Source: Macquaria australasica (lineage: Eukaryota; Chordata; Actinopteri; Centrarchiformes; Percichthyidae). Taken from it: DNA of 64,000 nucleotides. Where the stretch lies: NCBI GenBank assembly GCA_005408345.1, contig SEMN01000179.1:62001-126000 (forward strand), in the 5' to 3' direction. The notes beneath the pieces were generated by a model. It had not been told where the DNA came from and searched no databases. It saw nothing but the letters and a program-made list of their open reading frames with translations. Positions within the stretch are counted from its first letter, which is position 1. Every line of letters begins with the position of its first letter. This document shows positions 36,557-47,164 of this stretch, in pieces. A program made the position numbers and the translations under genes.

Positions 36557-38872
36557 TCCTTCCGAAGGTGGTAGTCCGGTCACAAAGTCCACCGAGATGT
36601 GCGACCACGGCCGATGGGGAACCAGCAAAGGATGCAGCAGTCCGACTTGGGCCCGAGGTGATGACTTGTTCCGTGCGCAAACAGGACAGGCTGCCACATA
36701 CTCCGCCACCTCCCTTTCCATGGCCGGCCACCAGAATCTCTGTCTTACCACAAACAAGGTTCGCTTGACCCCCGGATGGCACGTGAGCAGGGACGTGTGA
36801 GCCCAGTGGATTACCTTGGAGCGTAAAGACACAGGGACAAACAGACGGTTACTTGGACACCCACTAGGTGCCAGGCTCCCCACATTTGCCTGCTTCACGT
36901 CAGATTCTATTTGCCAAGAAATCACCCCAACCACACGGTTTCGTGGAAGGATTGTTTCCGGTTCCTTGGCAATTGGCTCCGGGTCATAAAGGCGGGACAA
37001 CGCATCCGGTTTGCCATTCTGTGAACCTGGTCGAAAGGAAATGGTGAAGTGAAAACGGTTAAAAAACAAAGTCCATCTCGCCTGGCGAGAATTAAGTCTC
37101 TTGGCTTTCCTGAGGTATTCTAAATTCTTGTGGTCTGTCCAAACTAAAAAAGGGTGCACTGCCCCCTCCAACAGGTGTCTCCACTCTTCCAGTGCTGTCT
37201 TGTCCGCTAATAGTTCTTTGTTTCCTACATCATAATTCTTTTCTGCGGGGGTTAACTTACGCGACAGGTACGCGCAGGGGTGCATCCGGTTGTCTTTAAC
37301 GGACCTCTGGGACAGCACTGCCCCAATGCCCTCATTGGAGGCGTCGACCTCCACCACAAACTGTCTTTTAGTGTCGGGGACTGTGAGTACTGGTGCCGTG
37401 GTGAATCTCCCCTTAAGGTCCTGAAAGGCTTTCTCGGCCTGAGAGCTCCACTGAAACGGCACTTTGGAAGAGGTGAGAGCGTGAAGTGGTGCAGCAATAG
37501 TGCTAAAGTTGCGAAAGAATTTTCTATAGAAATTGGCAAACCCCAGAAACTGTTGAACCTTTTTTTGGCTGTCTGGGATAGGCCAACTTGCCACAGCACT
37601 GACCTTAGCTGGATCCATTTGTATCTGGTTGTTAGTGATGATGTACCCCAGAAATGCCACTGATTCCGTATGAAAATCACATTTTTCGGCCTTCACATAC
37701 AGCTGATTGTCCAACAGTTTCTGGAGCACCTGCCGAACATGACCTATATGGGACTTAAGGTCTGGTGAGAAAATCAATATGTCATCCAAATAGACAAACA
37801 CAAATTCATTCAAACAATCTCTCAATACATCATTCACCAGATTCTGGAAAACTGCGGGAGCGTTACAAAGTCCAAAAGGCATGACTAGATACTCGTAGTG
37901 TCCGCTAGGGGTGTTAAACCCCGTTTTCCACTCGTCGCCTTCTCTGATCCGGACGAGGTGATAAGCATTTCTTAAGTCCAATTTGGTGTACACCTTAGCA
38001 TTCTGTAACAGTTCAAATGCGGATGATATCAAAGGTAGTGGATACCTGTTTTTTACTGTGATGTCATTGAGAGGGCTATAGTCTATGCAGGGTCTGAGGG
38101 AACCATCTTTCTTGCCTACAAAGAAAAATCCTGCTCCAGCTGGAGAGGATGAGTGACGGATGATTCCTGCCTTTAATGAATTGGTGATGTATTCGTCCAT
38201 CACCTCTCTCTCTGGCCTGGAGATGGAGTAGAGACGCCCCTTAGGAATGGGTGCTCCAGGCAGCAAGTCTATAGCACAGTCAAAAGAGCGGTGAGGTGGG
38301 AGAGAAAGTGCTTTGGTCTTGCTAAAGACTTCTTTCAAGTCATGGTAACAGGATGGGACGATGGACAAGTCAGGGAAATCTAAGTTATGGTCGGTATTAA
38401 CTGTCGTTATTAAGCTCTGGGAAAGGTCTAGTTGTGCCTTTTGAGTTATCCCGCACTTCTGTGTACACTCTTCCCCCCAGCCTTTAATCTCGCCTGAACT
38501 CCAGTCAACGTGGGGGTTGTGTTCTTTTAACCATGGGAACCCTAAAATTAGGGGATATTGAGCTGACATGAATAAATGAAACTGTAGGATCTCTGTATGA
38601 TTCCCCTCTAAAGTTATTTGCACCGGTTCAGTCTTATGAGTCACTCGGAATAACAAGCTACCATCCAAAGCGCTGGCATTAACTGGGGTGTCCAAGAGGA
38701 CAGTCTTAACCTGCAGCTGCCGAGCTAATTCCCGGTCCATGAAATTCTCGTCTGCCCCTGAGTCAATTAGCACCACCTTAATTATCCTCTGATTATTAAT
38801 AGAGATTGTTACCTGCGTCATAGGACGAGGAGGATAGTTCAACGAGGACTTACTCACCAGCGCCCTCCTCAT
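36518..38872 (-). CDS. Pol polyprotein: protease, RT, RNase H, integrase N-terminus
   Basis: 784 codons starting at an ATG that overlaps the gag stop (ATGA). Residues 35-45 hold LIDSGADE, the aspartic protease site (D37). RT motifs run from about 215 to 415: KLDLRNAYH (D299), MPFGLCNAPAVFQ (331-343) and VYLDDILIF with the YLDD catalytic pair (361-364). RNase H has VEVDAS (D510), NKEL (E553), WTDHKN (D580) and D623. The integrase zinc finger has H692, H699, C729 and C732, and the first core Asp is at 762. The last ~8 residues are out-of-frame sequence after the shift near 36555. The minus-1 frame is also open upstream of the ATG into gag. Confidence 0.93.
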   Translation of the reverse strand: MRRALVSKSSLNYPPRPMTQVTISINNQRIIKVVLIDSGADENFMDRELARQLQVKTVLLDTPVNASALDGSLLFRVTHKTEPVQITLEGNHTEILQFHLFMSAQYPLILGFPWLKEHNPHVDWSSGEIKGWGEECTQKCGITQKAQLDLSQSLITTVNTDHNLDFPDLSIVPSCYHDLKEVFSKTKALSLPPHRSFDCAIDLLPGAPIPKGRLYSISRPEREVMDEYITNSLKAGIIRHSSSPAGAGFFFVGKKDGSLRPCIDYSPLNDITVKNRYPLPLISSAFELLQNAKVYTKLDLRNAYHLVRIREGDEWKTGFNTPSGHYEYLVMPFGLCNAPAVFQNLVNDVLRDCLNEFVFVYLDDILIFSPDLKSHIGHVRQVLQKLLDNQLYVKAEKCDFHTESVAFLGYIITNNQIQMDPAKVSAVASWPIPDSQKKVQQFLGFANFYRKFFRNFSTIAAPLHALTSSKVPFQWSSQAEKAFQDLKGRFTTAPVLTVPDTKRQFVVEVDASNEGIGAVLSQRSVKDNRMHPCAYLSRKLTPAEKNYDVGNKELLADKTALEEWRHLLEGAVHPFLVWTDHKNLEYLRKAKRLNSRQARWTLFFNRFHFTISFRPGSQNGKPDALSRLYDPEPIAKEPETILPRNRVVGVISWQIESDVKQANVGSLAPSGCPSNRLFVPVSLRSKVIHWAHTSLLTCHPGVKRTLFVVRQRFWWPAMEREVAEYVAACPVCARNKSSPRAQVGLLHPLLVPHRPWSHISVDFVTGLPPSEGHTIFLRWSTSSP

Positions 38873-39885
38873 AGCTGGTGAGCTCGATCTTTTACTGGAC
38901 AGGTGATGATTCGATGACCCCGCTGACCGCAGTAAAAACAGCTTCCCTCTTGTAGGCGTCGCTGTCTCTCCACGGGTGAAATCCTGGTCCTCCCCAATTG
39001 CATTAGCTCATCTGCAGCCGGTACTGTCGCCGTTCTCCCGGCTCCTGGGGATAAGGAAGGCAACGGTGTCCCGGGGAAGTGAATTCCTGGCGCTGCTCCT
39101 CGACGACGGGGAAGAAGAAGTGCGGTCCGTTGTCGTTCTCTTTCCCGCTCTCGGAGGCGATTGTCCACCCGAATTGCCATGGCAATGAGAGTCTCTAGTT
39201 CCTGTGGTAATTCCAGAGGTGCTAGTTGGTCTTTGATGGGCTCCGCAAGCCCGTTCATAAAGGCGTCTATTAGAGCAGGAGTGTTCCAACCACTATCGGC
39301 AGCCACGGTTCGGAACTCGATGGCGTAATCGACCACCTGCCGGGAACGCTGCTGGATCTGTAGCAGGAGTCTAGAAGCCTCCCGGGCAGGTGAAGTGTGG
39401 TCGAATATTCTGCTCATGGCTCCTTTGAATGCTTCGAGTGAATGGCAGATCTCAGTGTTCCTTGCCCACTCTGCGGTGGCCCAAGCGGCCGCTCTGCCAG
39501 TTAAATGCGATACTACAAACGTCACTTTAGCCTGCTCAGAAACAAATGCAGCGGGATTATGTATGAAATGTAAATCACACTGTACTAAAAAAGATCTACA
39601 ATCACCTGAATTCCCAGAAAATCTTTCCGGGGAAGCCAGCCTTAGAGCAGGGACAGCTGCATGACTCCTGGTGGGTGCCGCGGGTGGAGTCTCGGTGGGT
39701 GGTGTTGCCGATGCTGCGGTACCCAGGTGCGCCAGGACCTGGTGGAGTTGTCCTGCCAAGAGGTTTACTTGCGCGGTGACTGTGCCTCCCTGACTGATGG
39801 TGTTTAGCTGAGTCTCATGCTGGTACAGCATGGTGCCCTGTGCAGAGAGAGCGTGCTGCAGTCTTTTCGAGTCGGCTGAGTCCAT
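38869..39885 (-). CDS. Gag-like capsid/nucleocapsid protein
   Basis: Starts MDSADSKRLQ about 19 nt after the 5' LTR. The frame is open further upstream to 39951, inside the LTR, but the ATG at 39885 is the first one after the primer site. The capsid part holds FSGNSGDCRSFLVQCDLHF, AAAWA and YAIEFRTVAADSGW, the Retrotrans_gag fold found in sushi elements and PEG10/RTL proteins. An R/E-rich linker follows, then one CCHC zinc knuckle, CFYCGQRGHRIITC, near the C-terminus (HQL stop). About 338 residues, apparently intact. Role: particle assembly and RNA packaging. Confidence 0.9.
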   Translation of the reverse strand: MDSADSKRLQHALSAQGTMLYQHETQLNTISQGGTVTAQVNLLAGQLHQVLAHLGTAASATPPTETPPAAPTRSHAAVPALRLASPERFSGNSGDCRSFLVQCDLHFIHNPAAFVSEQAKVTFVVSHLTGRAAAWATAEWARNTEICHSLEAFKGAMSRIFDHTSPAREASRLLLQIQQRSRQVVDYAIEFRTVAADSGWNTPALIDAFMNGLAEPIKDQLAPLELPQELETLIAMAIRVDNRLRERERERQRTALLLPRRRGAAPGIHFPGTPLPSLSPGAGRTATVPAADELMQLGRTRISPVERQRRLQEGSCFYCGQRGHRIITCPVKDRAHQL

Positions 39886-39891
39886 ATCTTG

Positions 39892-39901
39892 GCCAGTTCG
39901 T
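39892..39901 (-). promoter_or_regulatory. Primer-binding site, complementary to the LTR start motif
   Basis: On the minus strand ACGAACTGGC begins 3-4 nt after the 5' LTR. It is perfectly complementary to GCCAGTTCGT inside the same LTR (40266-40257), the predicted 5' end of the mRNA. This matches Tf1/sushi-type self-priming. I did not test it against tRNA 3' ends. Confidence 0.7.
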
Positions 39902-40012
39902 TCCGTCACGAACTTTGACACAGGACCGGCGGACTCAAATGCACGACTCATGAGACCAGGGCTTTAAGTTTCACAATAGCTTTACTGAGATGTCCCAAAA
40001 AACAAACAAAAG

Positions 40013-40165
40013 CGCTCACAATGAGGATAATCAAAGTACAACAAAAAACACTCACGAAGAGGATAATCAAAGTACAACAAAAACACTCACGAAGAGGATA
40101 ATCAAAGTACAACAAAAAACACTCACGAAGAGGATAATCAAAGTACAACAAAAACATTCATGAAG
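40013..40165. repeat. Minisatellite inside the 5' LTR
   Basis: Four full units and one partial unit of about 36-37 bp with the core GAGGATAATCAAAGTACAAC. The 3' LTR (35172-35260) has two full units and a partial one. The gain or loss must postdate reverse transcription, which makes LTRs identical, or it arose in it by slippage. Confidence 0.92.
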
Positions 40166-40289
40166 AGGATCGAGAAACATGAACACAGATAGAACCTGAC
40201 ATGAAGAGAACTCGCTGGTACGCTTGGTTTGGGGTCTGTTGACGAACAAAAACAAGACGAACTGGCACAGGACAAGGGGAGATGCAGAC

Positions 40290-40297
40290 TATAAATA
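40290..40297 (-). promoter_or_regulatory. TATA box of the Gypsy LTR
   Basis: TATTTATA on the minus strand. Its first T lies 31 nt upstream of the G of GCCAGTTCGT, the usual distance between a TATA box and a start site. The same distance is found in the solo LTR at 22087/22056. Confidence 0.7.
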
Positions 40298-40468
40298 CAT
40301 GAGGTAGGGGAGAACAGGTGAACACAATCAGGGGCGGGGTAGACAATCACACTGGCGGGAAAATCACACAAAGGGAGGAAGTCAGGGTCTGAAACGAGAG
40401 GAAAGAGTTACTACACAATAAAACAGGACATGACAAACTTAACATCGTTGACGAGACACAACATACTG

Positions 40469-40849
40469 AAATGTTGTCTAATGTAGAAAATGTCAAATAG
40501 GAAAACACTGTATCATCTCTTTGACCTGAATCCCACAAGTGTCTGCATTACTTTTCTAGAGGGCACTGCTGGAGAGAAGTGAAGAGTAATGGGATCTTTT
40601 TGCTCCACTGATCAGGCAAAATTAGGTATGTAAACCATGCCACTATACAGAAGATCACAGCCCTCTCTTCAGGATGTTTTTCTCCCACAGATGTAGATGT
40701 GTCTAATAGAAAGGTAGAAAAAGTGAAACACTAAGAAATCAGTCAGCAGGTAGGGCCTACTGTGTGTCTATATATTGACAGGCAAAATCTAATGTGTGCA
40801 CATGCATGAGTGCACTTATCTGTGTGGTTTTGCTTACTCACACACGCGT

Positions 40850-40898
<49 letters not shown>

Positions 40899-41062
40899 GA
40901 GAAATGCTGCCAAGTAGCAACACTCAACCAGATGTTGAAACAATGAGCAGTGCCCCTCAGATCTTAGGCTGGAGCTTTTTTTACACTGAAGAAACAAATT
41001 TGTCGCTCGGCTCCCTATAGTACAAGTACTGACATGAACCCAGCAATTAGTGTGACAGTGCT

Positions 41063-41099
<37 letters not shown>

Positions 41100-41790
41100 T
41101 CTGTATGAATTCACCTTTGAGAATATGCGCACAAAGTCTAAGTAGGAAGCTGAGGAACAGTGAATGGCACAAAAAGAGAATCAATTAAAACCCAGATGTT
41201 TTGACAAAGAGAAAGAAAGCCACAGGGGGTTTTACATTGTTAAGCAGATGGCAGTTACACAATACAATACATTACAATTCAATATAAGTGCTGTCATTTC
41301 ATAATAAAGGAGCAGGAGAAGCTGGTTCATTCATACCAGCAATATACAGCTGAGTTGGAAACAAATGATATTCTACAAAATTGAATGAGCTGTGTCTAGA
41401 TCCATGAAACTATATCCATCCCAAATATATGATAACTCCACATCTCAGCAAGAGCCCTATTTTACTAGTTTTGTTATTACTTTGTCATTTGTCACTATGA
41501 AGTTCTCAATTTCATCACTGGCTTAATTGTTATTAAATAACACTCTCTGGAGAGTTGCCTGTTTGCTTCCTCAGCACTTTCTAAGGCCATGTTTTTCCAC
41601 AGTCCATTTTTCTTGCTTGGTTGCTGTGGCCAACCTGTGGCAGTCTACTCCCCTCAAACAAGACTGTGTTACTGTGCTAAACACGTGTGCGGCTGTGCTG
41701 GTGACTAGAGAGTCTCTGTGTTCAGCTGTTAGTACTTTTGTAGCTTCTAACTGAATGGCTGTGGTTTGGAGTTTAATTTTCTTCAGATTA
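40469..41790. other. Non-coding stretch with two CA arrays
   Basis: (CA)22 at 40851-40895 and (CA)16 at 41066-41098. No exon is recognised. The 129-codon minus-strand frame across both arrays is a repeat translation. Confidence 0.55.
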
Positions 41791-41792
41791 GA

Positions 41793-42250
41793 GGGTAGAT
41801 ACCCGACAGGACCTGTCGGGATCCAATGGGAAGGGCCAGGTTTGGACAAACATTTTGAAATTATGTCCAGGTTCGGGTCGGGTTCAGTCTTGTTGGCTAG
41901 GCTAGCCTACTTGACATGGTGCTTCCTGTCCAGTGCTGGGGTTTGTTATTTACGTGACAACACATGAACGCAGCACACAGGCTGTAAATATTCATGTAGC
42001 CTAGCTAAGGATGGAGGACATCAAACAAAGTTTAGAAAACGACCAAAAACCATGCAGGGAAATCGACGGTATGGAGACATTTGGATTAGCTTCAGCTTAC
42101 ATGAACTGCATTGGGCTCGGGTCGGGTTCAGACATAAAAAACAGAATGCCTGTCGGGTTTGATTCAGACTCGGTTACTACTCTCTCGGACTCGGGTCGGG
42201 TTCGGACAGAAATATGCATCCGGAGCCGTACTCTAATTCAGCCTTATTTT
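41793..42250. mobile_element. Non-autonomous element with GGGTCGGGTTC blocks
   Basis: The stretch opens GGGTAGATACCCGACAGGAC, contains repeated TCGGGTCGGGTTC words (41873-41885, 42118-42130, 42191-42203) and ends near CCGGAGCCGTACTCTAATTC. A short frame MEDIKQSLENDQ lies inside (about 42011). The pattern resembles an internally deleted teleost hAT element that keeps a piece of the transposase N-terminus, but that is inference. Confidence 0.45.
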
Positions 42251-45200
42251 ACTGTTTAGCGATTGCTTTATTTGTATCGGAGCTTTGTTAAGTTACTGCT
42301 GATTCAAACCCAACATTTCCTGCTGCTGCTTTTCCACTGGTGAAGCTGGGGAGGCTTTTGTGAAGCATCATTAGGAAATGCACTGTATTTGTCACCAATT
42401 TAGCAATACTTTTTTAGTGGTGCTACAGTTCAATAAAAACAGGTCTATACAACTAGTCATGGTCATACTCAGCAGATCACTTTTTGAGTATGGAATAGTA
42501 AAAGAAGAAACAGCTAGAGTGAGCTGTTTGATTAGGAGCTGCAGATAAACTCTGCAATACTGTAATACTTAATAAAACAGTATAACAACCTCATGTGTTC
42601 CCAACTCCTCAGAAGAGTTGGGTTGAGATCAAGCTCCTGGTTGGCAAAATACCTGGATCATCTAAGATCCAAGGCTAACAAGTATCTTTTATCTGTCCTC
42701 GCTTTGTTTTATTAGCAAAGAAAATGTACAAATATTCAGGTAACAGGATTCTCTTTATAGCTGCTGACCTTTCCCTTTGTGACAGATAATATCAGTTGTA
42801 GCTTAGCATTAATTGACATTAGCTCTGTAAGTAACTTGCTCAAAAGGCCAAAATGAAACGCTGTGTCATGTCAATTACAGTAGTCAGAATATCCCAGTTA
42901 AAACTTTCATGCATATTATAATATCAATATTTTAAGCTCTTCCACTTAATAGTTCTGAATCAGGACCTCCAGCATTGAATGAAAGTAAAATAAGTAAGTT
43001 AGCTAAACCTTGTGTTAGATACACACTGTACTTCAACAACATCAACATTACATTACATTTCAGTTCAAGCTTTCAGTTTTAGTTATTTAGAACTTTAGGT
43101 TTGGCCAGCGACATTTGTAAGTAACTAAATAGGATTTGGATTTGGTATGGTTTGATTTGGTTCTAATGAGCCTCTTGTCTCTCACCAGTGAATACTATGT
43201 GCATGATATTTTATGGCTTCATAAAATCCCTTCAAAACCCTGTGAAATATCTAAAAAACCAAGCTTAAAACAAGGCTGCTTTTCTTTCTTAATTCCTGTA
43301 AAGTTAGCATTCTGGGGATTCATGATTTCTATTAGACAGCGGCACATTTTTAGTGCACTTAAGCACTGTTTAGTGTTCATTTTACAACTGCTTGACAATG
43401 TGTCAACTTAATGTTAACTGTTTATTCACTCATCTTCAGGCTGTTTTAGAGACTTCTGTCCTGCTAATGTATAACATCATTACAAAGTATAACACAAATA
43501 GTCTTGTAAATATCTTACATGTGGTGATTTATTTTGATTAAATGATACAATAATGCCTTGGATTGGTGACTCTTGAGTGAAAGACTTGGACATTATCAGC
43601 TAACAAAGAGTTCTGAAAGTTCTTGGTTTGCACCTTATGCCACAGTGTGTGAGTGTATGCTCTTCTTTTCCTTATTAGGACGTGCCAGACTTGCTAATGA
43701 GATGGTGAGAGAAGCCTGCTGACTTTTACAAGTCTGGCCCTAGATTGGTGTTGGCACTTGATAAAATGGCAGCTAGAATAATCCCATGTTTGTAGCAAGG
43801 TATGGACCTAAAACAGGCTGCTCTGCTGGGGTTAGAGAGTCAGATTTCTCAGATCACTTGGCTTCACCTTAAAGATTGAGCTTTGTACTGTGAATGCATA
43901 TGGAAGTGCATATATGTATGCCAAGTATGTGTGTTCTCAGCAAAGTCCCTCTCCCACACACGCTGTCTTTTACTTTCTCTCGTCAGTTAGTTTTTGATGA
44001 CTTTGAAAAGTCAGGGTCATGTACATTGCTGTCTCATTAGCCTGACCTTGGCCTGACCTCCAGGCCTCCTTAAAATTATTTTTCAAACATAAGGCCCTGC
44101 AGAGTGTTTGCAAATGGCAACAAACTTTCTCGAAGTTCTCAGAATGAACCTGGATGTGGCTTAACATTATGAGCGGTGTAAACTGGTTTGAAAGCAGGCC
44201 TGAGGAGGAAACATTTTCGGTCATGCTGGACCAAACCTGTGTGTAGATTTACCATGCTATACTCTGATGGAGGTTCATCACTCAGTTTCAGATGCACCAT
44301 CTTTAGTTGTGTGCTGATAATGCATCTGTAAAATATGAAAACTTGAATCTAAAGCAAACTTATTTTTAAATGTAGCGTAAATTAATCTTTTTCTTTTTGT
44401 GGATCATTTTATCAATACAAATGACATTAAATCAAAATTTGAAAAAAATAATCTCCCATTTTTCAGCTTGTTAAAACTAATCAAATTCCTCCACTGGTAT
44501 CTACTGTAGAATGATGTGTATTCATTGTACTGAGAATGTGCGTCATTGACCTTTTGTGGTGGACTAAGTGGTCTTTAGGTTTTTCTCTCTGTCATTTGGA
44601 GCTTAAGGTGTTATAGAAAGGCTGGCGAGTGGCATTTAAAGACACTTACACGATGGTATTTTATAGATCAGATAATTAAAGTCACACCTTTTAACTTTAA
44701 AGAAGTAAAAAGGTATACTGAAACAACTTCTCAGCAATATGAACATCCTAAAGCAGGATATCAGCTGCAACAGCAACACGGTGATGGTGATGATGGAGTT
44801 TAATCTGTGGAATTATCCGCCTTGACATATATAACAAAATGCTCCTCAATAAATGACTGTGGAACTAGTGCGGCCTGCACAATTTCATCTCATAATACAC
44901 ACAAAAGACCACAACCATCTTGTCATATTGTCACCACACACACAGTGCCAAACACAGCATTTGTGATACATACAGAGTTTTGTGATACATGTGACAATAC
45001 TGTATTAGGAACAATCCCAAATATAAATGAATCGCAGAAATAAATCATCATGTGCCAGCGGAAATAATTATCGAGCCGTAATTCCGAGAGCATTCACTGG
45101 GTTTAACGGGCACACATTGAACAGCTATGAGGAGCACCACATGGAGGCAGCCTGTGTGCACAAATAAGAACTGCTGTAGTGTGGAAATGTGGTATTATAT

Positions 45201-46745
45201 GATTTTTCACTTGACTCCATATTAAATTCTAAAAAACCCTGAAGAGATTATAGTTCCATTTCATATACTTCCATTGCTTATACTGTACATCGTAATGAGA
45301 TGCAACAAGACAACTAGTTTGGCTACATAACTTAGAACCATGATAATAACATACATTTATAATGATTTTGATTTGATGTCAATAGTGAATAAATATAGGC
45401 AGTTTTATACACTCCCTTGACATGAGGCCTATCGGCAAAAATAGACCCTGCGCTGAGCTTGATGCTGTTGCTTTGCTCATGCATCTGGTGGACACTGAAA
45501 CATTGATCAGCTTTTTTTGACTCCCAAAGCCGCAGTATACAGCCAGATTATAACACAGCCACCTACAGTGGATTTAGGGTTAAGTAGACTCTTAAATGTT
45601 GTGGCCTTATATTACCAATGACCCTGAAGGTAAAATACAAGATTAAACACTGATGTTTAATCTCAAAAAGCCTGCAATTAAAGGTTTGTTTTTATCTGCA
45701 AATTTGAAAGCATTATACAAAAACTAATTAAAATTACTGTTGGCTGAATAAATAGTTTAACAGATTATTTGTTGCATCTAAAACAATATTAGAGCCTCTC
45801 AGGGGCCCTCCCCCCTCTGAAAAAGGTGCACATGGTTTAGTCCATTACTGCAATAAGGGTGGGTAAAAGTTTGTCTTCACAACTGTGCTGATGCTGAGGA
45901 CGTCAGATGAACTGTGAAGCAGTCATGTCATTTAAAAAAAAAAAAAAGTAAAATCTGGCTGCCACAAGAGAAAAGAATGTCAGTAGCAAGACAGAGGGAA
46001 GAGGGAAAGCAACTTACTAGCAGTGTTTCAGAGTGGTTCAATATTGGTATGTAACACTAATAACGAGAGTGACTAGCTGATGCACACACACATATACAGG
46101 ATACACACACACACACACACATACATGTGTCAACAAACAAGACAAAGCACATGGTCCAAGCATGGACACATTCGTGTGCCTCGAGACTCCTTGTCCAAAC
46201 CAACGCAACCATCGAGGAGACAAATTGGACTCTGTGTGTGTGCGCGTGTGTATTTGTGTGTATGTGCTGTGAGTATTTTACAGTTCATGTGTCCATGTGG
46301 TGTTGTGTGGTTGAGGGTAAGTGTGTTCATGTGATTGTGTGTGCGTTCATGTATGTGTATGTGTATGTGTGTGAGATAGGTGAATGTGTGTGAATAATAA
46401 CAATGTGTTTTTCTCCTGAGGGGCTCCACCAAGCCTGAAGAAATAAAATATTAATGATCAATCACTGCTTTGGGACCACGGACACACATACAGGCACGCG
46501 CACACACACACACACACACATACAGACTTGGTATTCTTGTAGAGTATATTTGCGAGGAGTCCCCTGACGGTATTCACTCCCTAACCAGGTGTAAGATGTT
46601 AGCCTGGAAGTTAGAGAAGCAGGATGGTGAGTGGAAGGTTGGTGGATGCAAACTTTTATATGTGAAAATGAACATTCCCTCTGTGAACTGACACATCTCT
46701 CAGGTCATTTTGTTTTCACATGTAAACTCAAGTTTCACAAATAAG
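42251..46745. other. Non-coding stretch, no gene seen
   Basis: I looked here for the missing 3' exons of gtpbp8 and did not find them. Irregular CA/TG patches lie at 46083-46126 and 46215-46380. Short (CA)n at about 46500-46521. A 13-A run lies near 45934. Confidence 0.4.
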
Positions 46746-46940
46746 TGCTTTGCAGATTGGTCTCATTCACTCATTCACACTCACATTCACACACTGATGG
46801 ATGACAGAGCTGCCATGCAAGGTGCTGGCCTCCATCGGGAGCAACTTAGGGTTCAGTGTCTTGCCCAAGGACATTTCAACATGTGGACAGGAGGAAGCGG
46901 GGATCGAACAGCTAACCCTGCACGTATCTCATCATAAGGC
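46746..46940 (+). repeat. Interspersed repeat (CTTGCCCAAGGACA family)
   Basis: Contains CACTGATGGATGACAGAGCT, GGGTTCAGTGTCTTGCCCAA and GAAGCGGGGATCGAAC, a phrase set that I recognise as high-copy in percomorph fish. GGGATCGAAC resembles a polymerase III B box, but a tRNA-like head is not proven. Confidence 0.5.
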
Positions 46941-47164
46941 TTGGGCATTAGCATCAACAACAGGTGTCATACAGACAGTTCATTCAGACAGTTGTTCATG
47001 TATTGCAGGGCCAAGACGCTCTTGTAGTCAGCAGCAACAATTCTGTGGAGGATCAGTAAAATAACGTAAAAAAAGTACATGAAAAGCGTGATGCTATTGT
47101 AATATTATTACTAATATATGCACGGAACTGAAAATTGTACTGTGTATTAATTAATTCACTGCCT

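Larger units (their letters stand above)
35062..40463 (-). mobile_element. Ty3/Gypsy chromodomain retrotransposon, sushi-like, near complete
   Basis: A 5.4-kb element with two LTRs, a gag frame, a pol frame in order protease, reverse transcriptase, RNase H, integrase, and a C-terminal chromodomain. Five-base TACTG duplications flank it. Gag and pol overlap as ATGA. The integrase is cut by two frameshifts (near 36555 and near 36012), so this copy should not integrate on its own. The LTRs are about 98% identical by eye apart from repeat-number differences, which points to a young insertion. Gene order and the chromodomain place it with chromoviruses of the sushi type, the group from which mammalian PEG10/RTL genes derive. 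Confidence 0.95.
39904..40463 (-). repeat. 5' LTR of the Gypsy element
   Basis: About 560 bp. The inner end reads CG rather than the canonical TG, a one-base difference from the 3' LTR. It carries four ~36-bp tandem units (about 40013-40160) downstream of the predicted start site, two more than the 3' LTR. The outer end ACACAACA is followed by the TACTG target duplication. Confidence 0.95.

Noticed and set aside
37280..37663. 127-codon plus-strand frame
   Set aside because: It is antisense to the RT/RNase H part of the Gypsy pol gene.
40013..40165. CRISPR-like regular repeats
   Set aside because: The units are contiguous tandem repeats without unique spacers, inside an LTR of a eukaryotic element.
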